Made by a program: the position numbers and the translations under genes
DNA from: Cytophagales bacterium
Lineage (GTDB): Bacteria; Bacteroidota; Bacteroidia; Cytophagales; UBA9547
DNA length: 64,000 nt
Reading direction: 5' to 3'
Assembly: GCA_013297755.1 (NCBI GenBank)
Contig: JAAFIH010000008.1
Location: forward strand, 1-64,000
Part shown: piece by piece, positions 28,204 to 36,275 of the stretch
How the letters are laid out: the number at the start of each line of letters is the position of its first letter
Numbering within the stretch: the stretch's first letter is position 1
Notes under the pieces: generated by a model
What the model was told of the DNA's origin: nothing
The model's database searches: none
The model's input: only the letters and a program-made list of their open reading frames with translations

Positions 28204-31200
28204 TTAAAAATCATATCCTAAAGTTAGGTACAATCGTAAACCTTGGTTGTTGAAATCTTTTACTCCCCAGGCACAATCAAGTTTTGCATAATACCCCAAA
28301 ACCATAGATCTAAAGCCAAAACCATAGCCAAGCAAAAATGGATTTCTGTAGCTTTTTACTTGAGCAGTAAATGGCCCTTTGGAGATAGTTTCTGCGTTAT
28401 TGCTGTTTTCAGAGAATGGATTTATCTGGCCTGTCCAGGCGGCACCTGCATCAAAAAAGGCTATGGTTTGAAAATTTCTAATAAAATTAGACTTTATTTG
28501 CCTTCTAATCAAGTATTTAAAAATTTGTAATCTTAGTTCTAAGTTTGCCATGATATAATTATTGCCAAATTGATTGGCATAATTAAAGCCACGAAGGTTG
28601 GTGGCAAATTCATGGAAAAACAAATCTGTATTGCCCACATCTTGAGTGGATTGGTTGAGTGGATTTTTTTTGCTATCTGCATCTTCTACTTTATTGAAGG
28701 CCCAGTTGTCCATTCCACCGAGTAAGAATTTCTTTTTTGCTGCCCCAAAAAACGAACCTGCAGCTATTCGAGTTGCAAAAATCAGTTCTCGGTGTACTTG
28801 GGTATAGTTGCGGGCATCAAAATATATTTTTCCAAAGTTTAATTGGGCCGTGTCTATACATATATATTGGGTATAACCTATGCGTATTTTGGTACCTAGA
28901 CTTACATTAGACCCAAGCAATCTTGAGTTATCAAACACATATTCGGCTGTATATCCAGTATAGGTATTTCTTACTTCTGGTAATTTTTGGTAAGCTAGGG
29001 TTGGCAGTAGGTTTGTAAAATTAGTCCATCCCACAAAAGGCGTAAAACTTACTTTCATGGCTGGGTTTAGTGGGTACGATGCTGTGGCTTCTAATTTATA
29101 AAAAGCGTATCTGTGCAATAGTGCGTTGCCACGTCTATAAGAGATTACATCTTTTGAGATTCTAAACTTAAAATCAGTTCTTTTTTTTAAATATTCATAC
29201 TCGGCCCACATGATGCTTGTGCGAAAATCGAATACAGCAAATATACCAGCATTTATTCTATGATTGCCCATGAGGTCGCTCATGTTGGCGGCTAATGTTG
29301 CACCAAACCCACGAATTGGATCTATTCTAACGCCAGTTGTAGCGTTGTCTATGGCAAAATCGTTTCTGTATTTTTGAGGCGAGGTTACATAAATTTGGTT
29401 GTCTTTGAGGCTTAGATTTACTATTGGGGAGCGAGCTGGAGCTACATATTCTTGTATTTTTTTGTTGCTAGAATCAGATTTTGTTACTAAAGGGGCTTTC
29501 TCAAATTCAAATTCATAGTTGTCTATATCTATTTCGGTGGTGTCTTTTGGGGCTGTATTTTTTTTGCGTTCTAGTATCAGTTCTGTTTGTGTTTTTACTG
29601 CAATAGGTTCTTTTTTAGGTTTTAGTGTTTTCTTTTTACTGTTGTTAATAGTCTCTATATCAATGAGTTGTTGTCTGTATGTTTTTATCCAAACGCTATC
29701 AGCATACACATTGGCTTTGAAGTTGGTGTCTAGATAAGTTCTATTTTTGCCATCGTTAAAAGTAATAAAAGCCAAACTTGATTCTCTATCATTGACATCA
29801 TACGTTTGCATGCCTTGGCGATAGGCTGTTAGAGCATGTTTAGTCGTATCTTTTAGGTTTGTTTTGTATAATTGGTTGATTCCACTTTCATCGCTGAGAT
29901 AAAATATGTCGCCTAATTTGTTTACTTTGGGTTGCTGTTCGTTTACACTAGGTGTGTTGGTAAGTCGCTTTGCCAAAACTTTGGATGTATCAATGTTATA
30001 TAAAAATATGTCATGTAGATTTGGTAATATTTTATAATCAAATTTAGATAATGGCTGCAATGAATCAGTGGTTCGATTGGAGTTGAAAACAAACGATTTG
30101 GATGATTTTGACATAAATTGTGGATGTTTGTCATCGTAAATATCATTGGTAATTTTGGTAACATTATTATTTTTTAGGTTGTACAAAAATATATCTGATT
30201 GGCCCAATATATTTTCGCCACTGATTACAACCATTGAGCCATCTTCATTAAAATTAAAATCGTTTACTTGCTTAAAATGCTTATAAATACCTCTGTACGT
30301 TTGTTTTTGAGAATATTTAACATTAAAAAAATTAGATATTTCTAGTCTTATTTTTTCTCTAGTGTTTTCGATTTCTTGTTTTATGTCATAAGTAAGGAGT
30401 TTCATTTTATCTTTTTTAATATTAACTATGCCTATTTTATTGTTGTTTCTCCAGGCCAGTACAGGCATATTGTAGTCTATTTTTTGGTCGAAAGTACGAT
30501 AGCCACCCCTGAAAACGATATTTTTTTTGCCATTTTTCAGGTTTTTTACAATTACTTTGTAGCGTCCTTTTTTGTTTTGAACATAAGCAAGCCTTGTGCC
30601 ATCAGGGCTTAGATGTATGCTGCCATAAAATGTTTCGTCTTTGGGGTTTCGTATGATTTGAATAGAATCTGCTGGAGGCACCAACGAATTGAGTGGTGCT
30701 ACGTTTTGCTCTAAATAGTAATTTTTCCACGCTTTTAAAAAAAAAGGGTATTCCATTGATGTGTTATAGGCAATAGATTTTTCGTAATTTCTACTATATC
30801 TTGTACTTGTAATTACGTTAGAAATCATGTATTTCCCATATCTTTGAGCCAAATAATTCCAAATCGAAAGTCCTAAGATGCGTGCATCATCGCCAGTAAA
30901 ACGATTTGGATTTTTAAATTTTATATTCGTAAAAACATCTCTTATTTTATCATCGTTTTCGGTTGTCCAATTTTGAGACACATATTCTATCAAGCCACTT
31001 AGGTACCATTCGGGCAGGTTCATCAAATAAGTGCTTTGTAGCACTTCTTTAAAATTTCCTCCATAAAGCATTTCGTTTACTATCATGCTCGTAATGCCTT
31101 TGGCAATATCTTTTGTAAAATCAGATTGGATAGAATTGAAGGCAACCTCGACTCTGTTTTTAAGAAAAACGGAATATCCACCAATAAAAACTTGTTGGTT

Positions 31201-31521
31201 TGATAAACCAATATTGCTCTGTTGCAAATCTGAATTGGCTGCATATACGACCAATTTTGTTCTCGAATAGGGGGCATAGCCCAGTATTTCGGTAATTCTA
31301 TCAAACTCGGCCTCTGCATACCTGGCTGCCAATACAGCTGCTGCTTGGCTTTGTTTATAAAAATAAATATCAAAATTATCGGTACTTATTACTTCCCATT
31401 TGAAATTTTGGTATTGGATACGATTTTTGCCAAAGGCATCTTGTGAAGTCTGAGCATAAATAGCGTTGGGAAACCCACAAATGATTAAAAGTAAAGTATA
31501 TATATATGTATTGAGTTTCAA
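28204..31521 (-). CDS. Outer-membrane protein with beta-propeller and BamA-like barrel
   Basis: An 1105-residue exported protein. A signal peptide (to about 24, IYAQ) is followed by a peptidase-MA-like N-terminal part (about 30-260, with YLMNLPEWYLSGLIEYVSQ). A TolB/WD40-like beta-propeller region (about 285-600) has repeats such as LSPDGTRLAYVQN. A charged linker leads to a C-terminal surface-antigen (BamA/TamA-like) barrel from about 735, ending GYDF. The full architecture is known mainly from Cytophagales-type Bacteroidota, and its substrate is unknown. The peptidase-like HExxH motif is not seen; the sequence at that place is IVNEMLYGG, so proteolysis is unlikely. Confidence 0.8.
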   Translation of the reverse strand: MKLNTYIYTLLLIICGFPNAIYAQTSQDAFGKNRIQYQNFKWEVISTDNFDIYFYKQSQAAAVLAARYAEAEFDRITEILGYAPYSRTKLVVYAANSDLQQSNIGLSNQQVFIGGYSVFLKNRVEVAFNSIQSDFTKDIAKGITSMIVNEMLYGGNFKEVLQSTYLMNLPEWYLSGLIEYVSQNWTTENDDKIRDVFTNIKFKNPNRFTGDDARILGLSIWNYLAQRYGKYMISNVITSTRYSRNYEKSIAYNTSMEYPFFLKAWKNYYLEQNVAPLNSLVPPADSIQIIRNPKDETFYGSIHLSPDGTRLAYVQNKKGRYKVIVKNLKNGKKNIVFRGGYRTFDQKIDYNMPVLAWRNNNKIGIVNIKKDKMKLLTYDIKQEIENTREKIRLEISNFFNVKYSQKQTYRGIYKHFKQVNDFNFNEDGSMVVISGENILGQSDIFLYNLKNNNVTKITNDIYDDKHPQFMSKSSKSFVFNSNRTTDSLQPLSKFDYKILPNLHDIFLYNIDTSKVLAKRLTNTPSVNEQQPKVNKLGDIFYLSDESGINQLYKTNLKDTTKHALTAYRQGMQTYDVNDRESSLAFITFNDGKNRTYLDTNFKANVYADSVWIKTYRQQLIDIETINNSKKKTLKPKKEPIAVKTQTELILERKKNTAPKDTTEIDIDNYEFEFEKAPLVTKSDSSNKKIQEYVAPARSPIVNLSLKDNQIYVTSPQKYRNDFAIDNATTGVRIDPIRGFGATLAANMSDLMGNHRINAGIFAVFDFRTSIMWAEYEYLKKRTDFKFRISKDVISYRRGNALLHRYAFYKLEATASYPLNPAMKVSFTPFVGWTNFTNLLPTLAYQKLPEVRNTYTGYTAEYVFDNSRLLGSNVSLGTKIRIGYTQYICIDTAQLNFGKIYFDARNYTQVHRELIFATRIAAGSFFGAAKKKFLLGGMDNWAFNKVEDADSKKNPLNQSTQDVGNTDLFFHEFATNLRGFNYANQFGNNYIMANLELRLQIFKYLIRRQIKSNFIRNFQTIAFFDAGAAWTGQINPFSENSNNAETISKGPFTAQVKSYRNPFLLGYGFGFRSMVLGYYAKLDCAWGVKDFNNQGLRLYLTLGYDF

Positions 31522-31689
31522 TCTCTCGAATTAGGATGCTAAAATAAGTCATTTTGATAAATCTACATAAAATATTATTTTTTATGATTATTATAAAGGT
31601 CTATGGAATTACTATTTTCTTGAAAAATGTTTAAAATTGATTTTTTTAAAATACTTTGACTTTAATTATTCTACATTTTATAAAATTAT

Positions 31690-31697
31690 TAATTTTG
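31690..31697 (+). promoter_or_regulatory. -7 element TAATTTTG before leuC
   Basis: Exact TAnnTTTG match, 24 bases before the leuC ATG. No -33 TTTG is found at the usual distance. Confidence 0.4.
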
Positions 31698-31720
31698 TGA
31701 TTCTATAAAAAAATATAAAA

Positions 31721-33121
31721 ATGTATAAAACGCTTTTCGATAAAATTTGGGATTCTCATATTGTAAAAAAACAAGTAGACTGCCCAGATGCCATTTATAT
31801 TGATACACATTTTATACATGAAGTTACCAGCCCACAAGCCTTTGATGGGCTTCGCAAGCGTGGTTTGCCTGTATTTCGTACTCAAAATACTAGAGCAACT
31901 GCCGATCATAATGTACCAACCAAAGATCAGCATCTGCCCATAAAAGATGCTATTTCTAAATTTCAGGTTGATAAATTGACCCAAAATACAGCAGAATTTG
32001 GCATAGAATTGTTTGGTCTTGGTCATCAAAATCAGGGAATAGTGCATGTTATTGGGCCAGAATTAGGTATTACATTGCCTGGCATGACTATTGTATGTGG
32101 CGATAGCCATACTTCTACACATGGTGCCTTTGGCACTGTGGCTTTTGGCATAGGTACATCAGAAGTAGAGATGGTGTTGGCCACACAATGTGTGTTGCAA
32201 TACAAACCCAAAACAATGAAAATTGAAATCAATGGCAAACTGGCCAATGGTGTATTGTCAAAAGACATAGTATTATATGTGATTGCTCAAATTTCGGCAG
32301 CTGGTGGAACAGGTTATTTTATAGAATTTTGTGGCTCTGCTATCACAGATTTGTCTATGGAAGCGCGCATGACTATATGCAACATGAGCATAGAAATGGG
32401 TGCTCGTGGTGGCTTGATTGCTCCCGATGACAAAACATATACATACATCAAAGGGCGAGAATATGCTCCTAAAGGCGAAAAATGGGAGGCTGCTATGGCT
32501 TATTGGAAAACTTTGTATTCCGACAAAGATGCAATTTTTGATAAAACCTACACTTTTGATGCTGCCAATATTGCTCCCATGATTACTTATGGCACCAACC
32601 CAGGCATGGGCATTGGCGTGGCAGATGCTATACCAACCGAAAACGAGGTAACTCCATCTGAGTTGGTATCTTTTAAAAAATCGTTAGAATATATGGGTTT
32701 GCAACCTGGCCAGTCTATGCTTGGCAAAAAAATAGATTATGTATTTATAGGCTCATGCACCAATTCTAGAATCGAAGATTTGCGATTGGTAGCAAATTTT
32801 GTAAAAGGAAAACAAAAAGCTAAAAATGTAGAAGTTTGGATAGTGCCAGGCTCCAAAAAAGTAGAAAAGCAAGCCAAAGCAGAAGGAATCGACCAAATAC
32901 TGGCTAGTGCAGGTATGGAATTGCGTGAGCCAGGTTGTTCGGCTTGTTTGGGTATGAACGAAGACAAAGTGCCAGCAGGCAAATATTCGGTTTCAACGTC
33001 TAATCGCAATTTTGAAGGACGACAAGGCCCAGGAGCACGTACATTTTTGGTTTCGCCACTTACTGCTGCCTTGGCAGCTATTACAGGAAGTGTAGAGGAT
33101 GTAAGAAGTTACAAGATGTAA
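31721..33121 (+). CDS. leuC: 3-isopropylmalate dehydratase large subunit
   Basis: A 466-residue aconitase-family enzyme of leucine biosynthesis. The iron-sulfur ligands are visible as Cys in GSCTNSR and in [21 protein letters not shown] and the terminal [20 protein letters not shown] are family signatures. It is full length. The small subunit leuD, which usually follows at once, is absent; the next genes are an Mrr-like nuclease and a TIR protein 99 bases downstream. The dehydratase needs leuD, presumably encoded elsewhere in the genome. Confidence 0.96.
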   Translation: MYKTLFDKIWDSHIVKKQVDCPDAIYIDTHFIHEVTSPQAFDGLRKRGLPVFRTQNTRATADHNVPTKDQHLPIKDAISKFQVDKLTQNTAEFGIELFGLGHQNQGIVHVIGPELGITLPGMTIVCGDSHTSTHGAFGTVAFGIGTSEVEMVLATQCVLQYKPKTMKIEINGKLANGVLSKDIVLYVIAQISAAGGTGYFIEFCGSAITDLSMEARMTICNMSIEMGARGGLIAPDDKTYTYIKGREYAPKGEKWEAAMAYWKTLYSDKDAIFDKTYTFDAANIAPMITYGTNPGMGIGVADAIPTENEVTPSELVSFKKSLEYMGLQPGQSMLGKKIDYVFIGSCTNSRIEDLRLVANFVKGKQKAKNVEVWIVPGSKKVEKQAKAEGIDQILASAGMELREPGCSACLGMNEDKVPAGKYSVSTSNRNFEGRQGPGARTFLVSPLTAALAAITGSVEDVRSYKM

Positions 33122-33219
33122 GTTTTGATTTAGTTTTAACAAAAAATGATAATCTTAAAATATCAAACACTTGGAATATACTTGAAAAATACTTTTCTTT
33201 TATCTTACCTAAAAATAGC

Positions 33220-33726
33220 ATGATTTTGGATTTTAATGAAATATTAGATGATAAAAAATTTGAAGACTTAATTGTTTCTTACTTTGAAGACCTAAAAAAT
33301 GAGAAGGAAAACAAGATAATAGATGTAAATGTTAAGCCTTCAGGCACAGGAACTGATGGAGGTAGAGATATACTTGTAACTTTCAAAGTTACTGATACTG
33401 TAATGACCTTTGATAGACGCTGGGTAGTTCAGTGTAAATTCCATACTTCAGATGTTTCAACTGATAAAATTGCAGATATTAATATCCCCACGTTATTATA
33501 TTCTTATAATGCTTCAGGATACTTACTAATTTGTAGACAAAAGCCAACATCGAAACTAACAGAACTTTTTGAAAGGTTAGAGAAAAATTGTAAATTTGAA
33601 AACAAGTATTCGATTTGGAGCGGAGAACAATTAAAAAGATTGATTTTAGTAAAATCTAAAAAAGAAATATTACAACAATATTTCCCCCGTTACTTTAGCT
33701 ATTGCTTGGCCAATAAATACCTTTAA
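33220..33726 (+). CDS. Mrr-like restriction endonuclease-fold protein
   Basis: A 168-residue protein with a PD-(D/E)XK core of the Mrr_cat type: Glu15 in KKFEDLI, Asp46 and Asp50 in GTDGGRDI, and Gln71-x-Lys73 in WVVQCKF. Helices and strands follow in the usual order, then a short C-terminal segment with SIWSGEQLKRLIL. There is no separate DNA-recognition domain, and no methyltransferase gene is nearby, so it is not a classical restriction system. The downstream TIR gene starts 2 bases after its stop, which makes a strict two-gene unit. Cleavage of DNA, or sensing of it, is inferred from the fold. Confidence 0.8.
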   Translation: MILDFNEILDDKKFEDLIVSYFEDLKNEKENKIIDVNVKPSGTGTDGGRDILVTFKVTDTVMTFDRRWVVQCKFHTSDVSTDKIADINIPTLLYSYNASGYLLICRQKPTSKLTELFERLEKNCKFENKYSIWSGEQLKRLILVKSKKEILQQYFPRYFSYCLANKYL

Positions 33727-33728
33727 TA

Positions 33729-34205
33729 ATGAAAGCATTTGTATCATATAGCGTAAACGACAACAATGAGTTTATTTTGACTTTGCTTTCATCTAAGCTA
33801 AGAGAGAAAAATTTTATTATTACAACTAGTCAAAATTTTTATAGTAATATAATAAATGATTACAACACTATGAGTGAAATTGGAACTTCACACCTTTTTG
33901 TTGGCATTATTACTGGCACTGGTGCAGACAGAAAAAGAGTTTTGGATGAATGGAATTATGCTGTAAATCGAAATGTTCCCAATCTTTTGTTAATTGAAGA
34001 TACTGTTTCTGAGCATCAACATTTTACGGGTAACTTTATTATGTTTAATCGAAAAAGCCCAAAATCCGCTATTAATGAAATTAATCGAAGAATGACACCT
34101 TCACAAGATATGATTTCAAAAAGCAATATAGATCTAGTCCCATGGATTCTAGGAGGAGCAGCTCTTTTGGCAATCATTGCTATCTTGACAAGTAAAGAAA
34201 AATAA
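33729..34205 (+). CDS. TIR-like domain protein with C-terminal membrane anchor
   Basis: 158 residues. The N-terminal TIR-like domain has AFVSYSVND (first strand and box 1), an alternating strand/helix pattern, and Glu74 in LDEWNYA, at the position of the catalytic Glu of TIR NADases, followed by the strand NLLLIED. A polar linker (about 118-136) and a transmembrane helix (WILGGAALLAIIAIL, about 139-153) end with the short cytoplasmic tail TSKEK. Immediately downstream of the Mrr-like gene. An NAD-degrading or membrane-acting effector of an abortive-infection defence is inferred, not shown. Other TIR-like families (for example DUF1863) remain possible. Confidence 0.72.
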   Translation: MKAFVSYSVNDNNEFILTLLSSKLREKNFIITTSQNFYSNIINDYNTMSEIGTSHLFVGIITGTGADRKRVLDEWNYAVNRNVPNLLLIEDTVSEHQHFTGNFIMFNRKSPKSAINEINRRMTPSQDMISKSNIDLVPWILGGAALLAIIAILTSKEK

Positions 34206-34432
34206 AAAACCAATAAGGTAATTTTTATTCATTTTTGGCTCTTCTAGGAATTTCTAAAAAATACCATTCATATAATAGCCTCTACTTTTCGGCAAAATCA
34301 AATGATATAGAGCTAGGCTGTTGGTTGGAGTTTGGGAGTGGTTTTTGGAATTTAATAGGAAGCATTTTAAAGATACCTTTATAACATTTGAAACCAAAAA
34401 CTTTTCAATATATCTATTTTCTAGAAATAAAA

Positions 34433-34464
34433 AAAAGCACAATAAATATTTATTGTGCTTTTTT
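34433..34464. terminator. Bidirectional terminator hairpin
   Basis: A near-perfect inverted repeat AAAAGCACAATAAATA / TATTTATTGTGCTTTT with A- and T-runs at both sides. It lies between the convergent TIR gene and thrombospondin-repeat lipoprotein gene and can serve both. Confidence 0.8.
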
Positions 34465-34491
34465 AAAACCATAAAAAACTAAATCTTAAAA

Positions 34492-35532
34492 CTATAAATT
34501 TAAGTTTTCAAGTTTGATATAAACTGTCAAACCAGACTCTTCATCGTAAGTTGAAACTATCATAGTAGAACCATTTACTGATTCGATTTCGTATAATTCT
34601 TCGTCAGCAGTACCCAAGTCTAAAGCTATATATTTGCCAGTAGCATCTGCGTACCAGTTGCCCCAATCCCAGGCATCGTTGGTTTCAGAGGCATCGTAAG
34701 TGAAATATTCGCCATTTGGGAAGAAAAACAAAGAGAAATCAAAGTCTTTGTCCATATCAGCTAAGTCATCTTCATCGTCATCGTTTATACCATCACCATC
34801 ATCGTCTGAGTCATCAGCATCGAGTATACCATCGCCATCATCATCAGTATCAACACTATCAAGTGTGCCATCGTTGTCAGAATCAAGAGCTGAAGCTAAA
34901 GTTTCATCACAATCTAGAACCCCATCTCCATCGTCATCTAAGTCATTGATATCAAGTATACCATCGTTGTCATCGTCATCGTCATCGTTGGCATCGCTTA
35001 CGCCATCGCCATCGTCATCGGTATCTACATCGTCTAAATCGCCATCGTTGTCATCATCATTATCCAATATATCTTCAATGCCATCTTCGTCAGAATCTAT
35101 GTGATTTGCCGAGTTAGATACAATAAAAATAGTATCGTTTTCGCTTGTTGGGTCCAATACATAAACCTCAGACACCGACCAGCCAAGCATACCATCTTCG
35201 GCAGTTCTTTGCGTATTTTTGTTACCTCTCAAGAGTGCATTTGTATTGGTACCTGCCGCAGGTGCTGCTGCCAAAATGGTAACGGTGCCACCAGTTTTGT
35301 TTTTGTCGGTAGTTGTAGGTGTACCAGTAGCTCTAGTAGATTTGCTAGCTTCATTTTTGATATTATTGGCCACATTTGGTTTAGCAGAAGGCTTAGCAGT
35401 AGTAGCTTTTAAATTTACAGCAGGTGCTGGTGCAGGTGCTGGTGTAGGATTGGGTTTGGGTGCGTCTTCTTTTTTTGAGCAAGACAAAGTCAGCATCAAA
35501 GCTGCTGATCCCGTTAGTAAGTAATTTTTCAT
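34492..35532 (-). CDS. Lipoprotein with thrombospondin type 3 Ca-binding repeats
   Basis: A 346-residue protein. The signal peptide has lipobox LTLSC (Cys18). A Pro/Ala-rich and then Thr/Lys-rich low-complexity linker (about 24-105) follows. An acidic region (about 140-260) is made of DxDxDGxxD units such as DTDDDGDGVSD and DSDNDGTLDSVD, the calcium-binding thrombospondin type 3 repeat. The C-terminal 85 residues are a small beta domain (FFFPNGEYFTYDA to YIKLENLNL). In outer-membrane proteins, acidic repeats like these often bind Ca and act as a spacer. Function unknown. The Asp-rich DNA is a source of long artefactual Ser-rich frames on the other strand. Confidence 0.85.
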   Translation of the reverse strand: MKNYLLTGSAALMLTLSCSKKEDAPKPNPTPAPAPAPAVNLKATTAKPSAKPNVANNIKNEASKSTRATGTPTTTDKNKTGGTVTILAAAPAAGTNTNALLRGNKNTQRTAEDGMLGWSVSEVYVLDPTSENDTIFIVSNSANHIDSDEDGIEDILDNDDDNDGDLDDVDTDDDGDGVSDANDDDDDDNDGILDINDLDDDGDGVLDCDETLASALDSDNDGTLDSVDTDDDGDGILDADDSDDDGDGINDDDEDDLADMDKDFDFSLFFFPNGEYFTYDASETNDAWDWGNWYADATGKYIALDLGTADEELYEIESVNGSTMIVSTYDEESGLTVYIKLENLNL

Positions 35533-36275
35533 TGTTTAAATTAATTTAAAGTTAAATTTGATTACAAAATAAATTGATAAACTCTGCCTTTAAAATAGGT
35601 AGGAATACTCAATTTTTATAAAAAAAGAACTTTTGAATAGATTTAATACATTAGATAATTGAGAAAATACATAGACAAAATAAATACATAGCTATAAGGG
35701 AACTCCTAAAAACCTTATTTCAGATGTTTTCCTAACTTTGTATAGTAAAATGAAAGTTTTGAACGAAACACTATAATTGGGGTTAGGATGGGCATTTTAA
35801 AATATTTTTAGGGTTTTGTGAAGTTTCAACAAATCTTTTATAAAATATAATCGTTGATTTATTATAAAATAGATTTTTTAAAATTTATTTGTAAATTAGC
35901 ATGGTTTTTGAGAATTATCGTTTTGTTTTAATATTAAACCCCAAAAATAATGCCTTAAATATGTATGTCGTTTACTTATATCAAACCGAAAAATTAAAAT
36001 TACATTCCTATAATTTTTCTCCCACTTGGGGAGAAATTAAAAGAGGGGTTTAAAATAAAATTGTAATATCTTTTTTTCGGTTCAATTTAAAAATCCGTTT
36101 ATCTTTATTCTTTGGAGAATTATTAAGATAAAGGCAGTAAAACATGATTCAGTAAAAGACATTACAACACATATTTTAATATCAGCCCCCTTTTCTCTTT
36201 TTCCCAAAAGGAAAATGAAATATTTATTTTGGGAGCGATATAAAATGTTTAATTATTACATTTACAATATATTAC
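35533..36275. other. Intergenic, 743 bp, containing a family-2 element
   Basis: Non-coding AT-rich DNA. It includes the family-2 miniature element at 35978-36087. A stretch after it (about 36112-36175, with TTCTTTGGAGAATTATTAAGAT) resembles a stretch at about 54054-54120. The rest shows no recognisable feature. Confidence 0.55.
35978..36087. mobile_element. Miniature element, family 2 (copy c)
   Basis: 110 bp with ends ATATCAAACCGAAAAA and TTTTTTTCGGTTCAATT. The centre reads CTTGGGGAGAAATTAAAAGA, so it lacks the extra module of about 18 bases present in copies a and b. This shows the ancestral or minimal form. Confidence 0.75.

Noticed and set aside
33220-34205. Reading the Mrr-TIR pair as part of a restriction-modification or CBASS/Thoeris system.
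   Set aside because: No methyltransferase, specificity subunit, nucleotidyltransferase or second Thoeris gene is present within several kilobases on either side.
34700-35104. A Ser-rich 134-codon open frame opposite the lipoprotein gene.
   Set aside because: It is the antisense reading of the Asp-rich DxDxDG repeats (GAT/GAC read as ATC/GTC or TCA/TCG), so an artefact of repeat composition.
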